NCBI RefSeq assembly: GCF_050268245.1
Contig: NZ_JBNNGK010000014.1
Span: 1-64,000, forward strand
DNA: 64,000 bases
Direction of reading: 5' to 3'
From: JBNNGK01 sp050268245
GTDB taxonomy: Bacteria; Pseudomonadota; Gammaproteobacteria; Enterobacterales; Enterobacteriaceae
Shown here: in pieces, positions 63,152-64,000 of the stretch
Layout of the letters: every line of letters begins with the position of its first letter
How positions within the stretch are numbered: position 1 is the stretch's first letter
Notes under the pieces: generated by a model
What the model saw: only the letters and a program-made list of their open reading frames with translations
Database searches by the model: none
What the model was told of the DNA's origin: nothing
Position numbers and translations under genes: made by a program

Positions 63152-64000
63152 TTATAGGATAAAACGACTCAAATCTTCATCTGCAACCAACTCATCCAGA
63201 TGATTACCGACATATTCCGCATCAATTGTGATGCTTTGGCCGTTACTTTCGCTCGCATCGTAGGAAATATCTTCCATCAGACGTTCCAGAACGGTATGCA
63301 GACGACGTGCGCCGATGTTCTCGGTGCTTTCGTTGACTTGCCATGCGGCTTCCGCGATGCGACGGATGCCATCAGCGGTAAAGTCAACGGTCACGCCCTC
63401 GGTTGCCATCAACGCTTTGTACTGTTCGGTCAGCGAGGCGTTTGGCTCGGTGAGGATACGTTCGAAGTCTTCGGTGCTCAATGCTTGCAACTCTACGCGG
63501 ATCGGTAAACGACCTTGCAGCTCTGGGATCAGATCAGAGGGGCTAGCCACCTGGAATGCACCGGAAGCGATAAACAGAATGTGATCTGTTTTCACCATGC
63601 CGTGCTTGGTGGAGACGGTGCTGCCTTCTACCAAAGGTAACAGGTCGCGTTGTACACCTTCACGAGAAACGTCGGGGCCGGAAGATTCACCGCGCTTACA
63701 GATTTTGTCGATCTCATCAATAAACACAATACCATGTTGTTCAACGGCTTCGATTGCCTGTTCTTTCAGCTCTTCCGGGTTAACCAGCTTGGCGGCTTCT
63801 TCTTCCACCAGCAGCTTGAAGGCTTCTTTGATCTTCAGCTTGCGCGGTTTCTGCTTCTGACCACCGAGGTTCTGGAACATGGACTGCAATTGGTTGGTCA
63901 TCTCTTCCATGCCCGGCGGTGCCATGATTTCTACACCCATGGGTGCCGCAGCCAGATCGATTTCAATTTCTTTATCGTCCAACTGGCCTTCACGCAATTT
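63152..64000 (-). CDS. hslU: HslU ATPase of the HslVU protease (C-terminal part)
   Basis: The last 282 codons or so of a family of about 443 residues; the N-terminus with Walker A lies beyond the right edge. Visible are part of the I domain (MGVEIMAPPGMEEMTNQL), Walker B VFIDEIDK, the sensor region GRLPIRVEL and the C-terminal DEDLSRFIL that docks into HslV. It unfolds proteins for the HslV peptidase. Confidence 0.97.
   Translation of the reverse strand, partial: KLREGQLDDKEIEIDLAAAPMGVEIMAPPGMEEMTNQLQSMFQNLGGQKQKPRKLKIKEAFKLLVEEEAAKLVNPEELKEQAIEAVEQHGIVFIDEIDKICKRGESSGPDVSREGVQRDLLPLVEGSTVSTKHGMVKTDHILFIASGAFQVASPSDLIPELQGRLPIRVELQALSTEDFERILTEPNASLTEQYKALMATEGVTVDFTADGIRRIAEAAWQVNESTENIGARRLHTVLERLMEDISYDASESNGQSITIDAEYVGNHLDELVADEDLSRFIL

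Noticed and set aside
1..64000. CRISPR arrays, tRNA or rRNA genes, prophage
   Set aside because: No regularly spaced direct repeats, no tRNA-like cloverleaf with CCA-type ends, and no phage structural genes were seen.

Overview
The window is about 64 kb of chromosome from an enterobacterium. Gene order and protein sequences fit the Yersiniaceae (Serratia-like): the rph-pyrE-slmA-dut-coaBC-rpmBG-mutM-coaD block, a Klebsiella/Serratia-type LPS core locus (waaE, wabG, wabH, a WabN-like deacetylase), then kbl-tdh, gpmI-envC, secB-gpsA-cysE, cpxRA-cpxP, fieF-pfkA-sbp, tpiA, fpr, emrD, glpFK-glpX, zapB, rraA, menA and hslU, in an E. coli-like order. Genus is inferred, not proven.

Layout. (1) 1-11.0 kb is an accessory island next to yicC. 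Its left edge is the 5' tip of an IS256-like transposase. It then carries one minus-strand array in transcription order: hsdR, fic, hsdM, hsdS, a restriction-associated AAA ATPase, and an HNH nuclease. The last four genes are joined by 1-nt stop/start overlaps. I read this as a type I restriction-modification system carrying a Fic AMP-transferase and a Septu-like ATPase/HNH pair. (2) 11.0-19.7 kb is core housekeeping: RNA processing, pyrimidine and CoA synthesis, dUTPase, ribosomal proteins L28/L33 and DNA repair. (3) 19.2-35.1 kb is the LPS inner/outer core cluster with mixed transcription directions: coaD-waaE-waaA, a GT9 gene, wabH-wabG-waaQ, wabN plus a GT9 gene, galE, and waaL-GT4-waaC-waaF-hldD. 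(4) 35.4-45.7 kb holds threonine catabolism, cell-division hydrolase activation, glycolysis, redox, protein export, phospholipid and cysteine synthesis, and tRNA modification. (5) 45.8-63.99 kb holds the Cpx envelope-stress system with the CpxQ RNA, cation efflux, glycolysis, sulfate binding, a SufR-like regulator/fpr pair, drug efflux, glycerol metabolism, a division factor, an RNase E regulator, menaquinone synthesis and the C-terminal two thirds of HslU.

Two repeat families stand out. A ~130-bp element occurs three times (28.6, 45.1 and 52.0 kb), each time between convergent genes and beside or inside an intrinsic terminator. One copy is bounded by a 7-bp direct repeat, which suggests a small mobile element that prefers terminators. 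A second, long-palindrome family (TATACCC...GGGTATA ends) occurs at 6.1, 14.2 and 42.5 kb. Two of its copies end at the base next to a stop codon. Other points of interest are a branched leader RNA before rpmB-rpmG and tandem hairpins before gpmI.

No tRNA, rRNA or CRISPR array was seen. All calls come from reading the sequence and remembered family knowledge; no database search was run.
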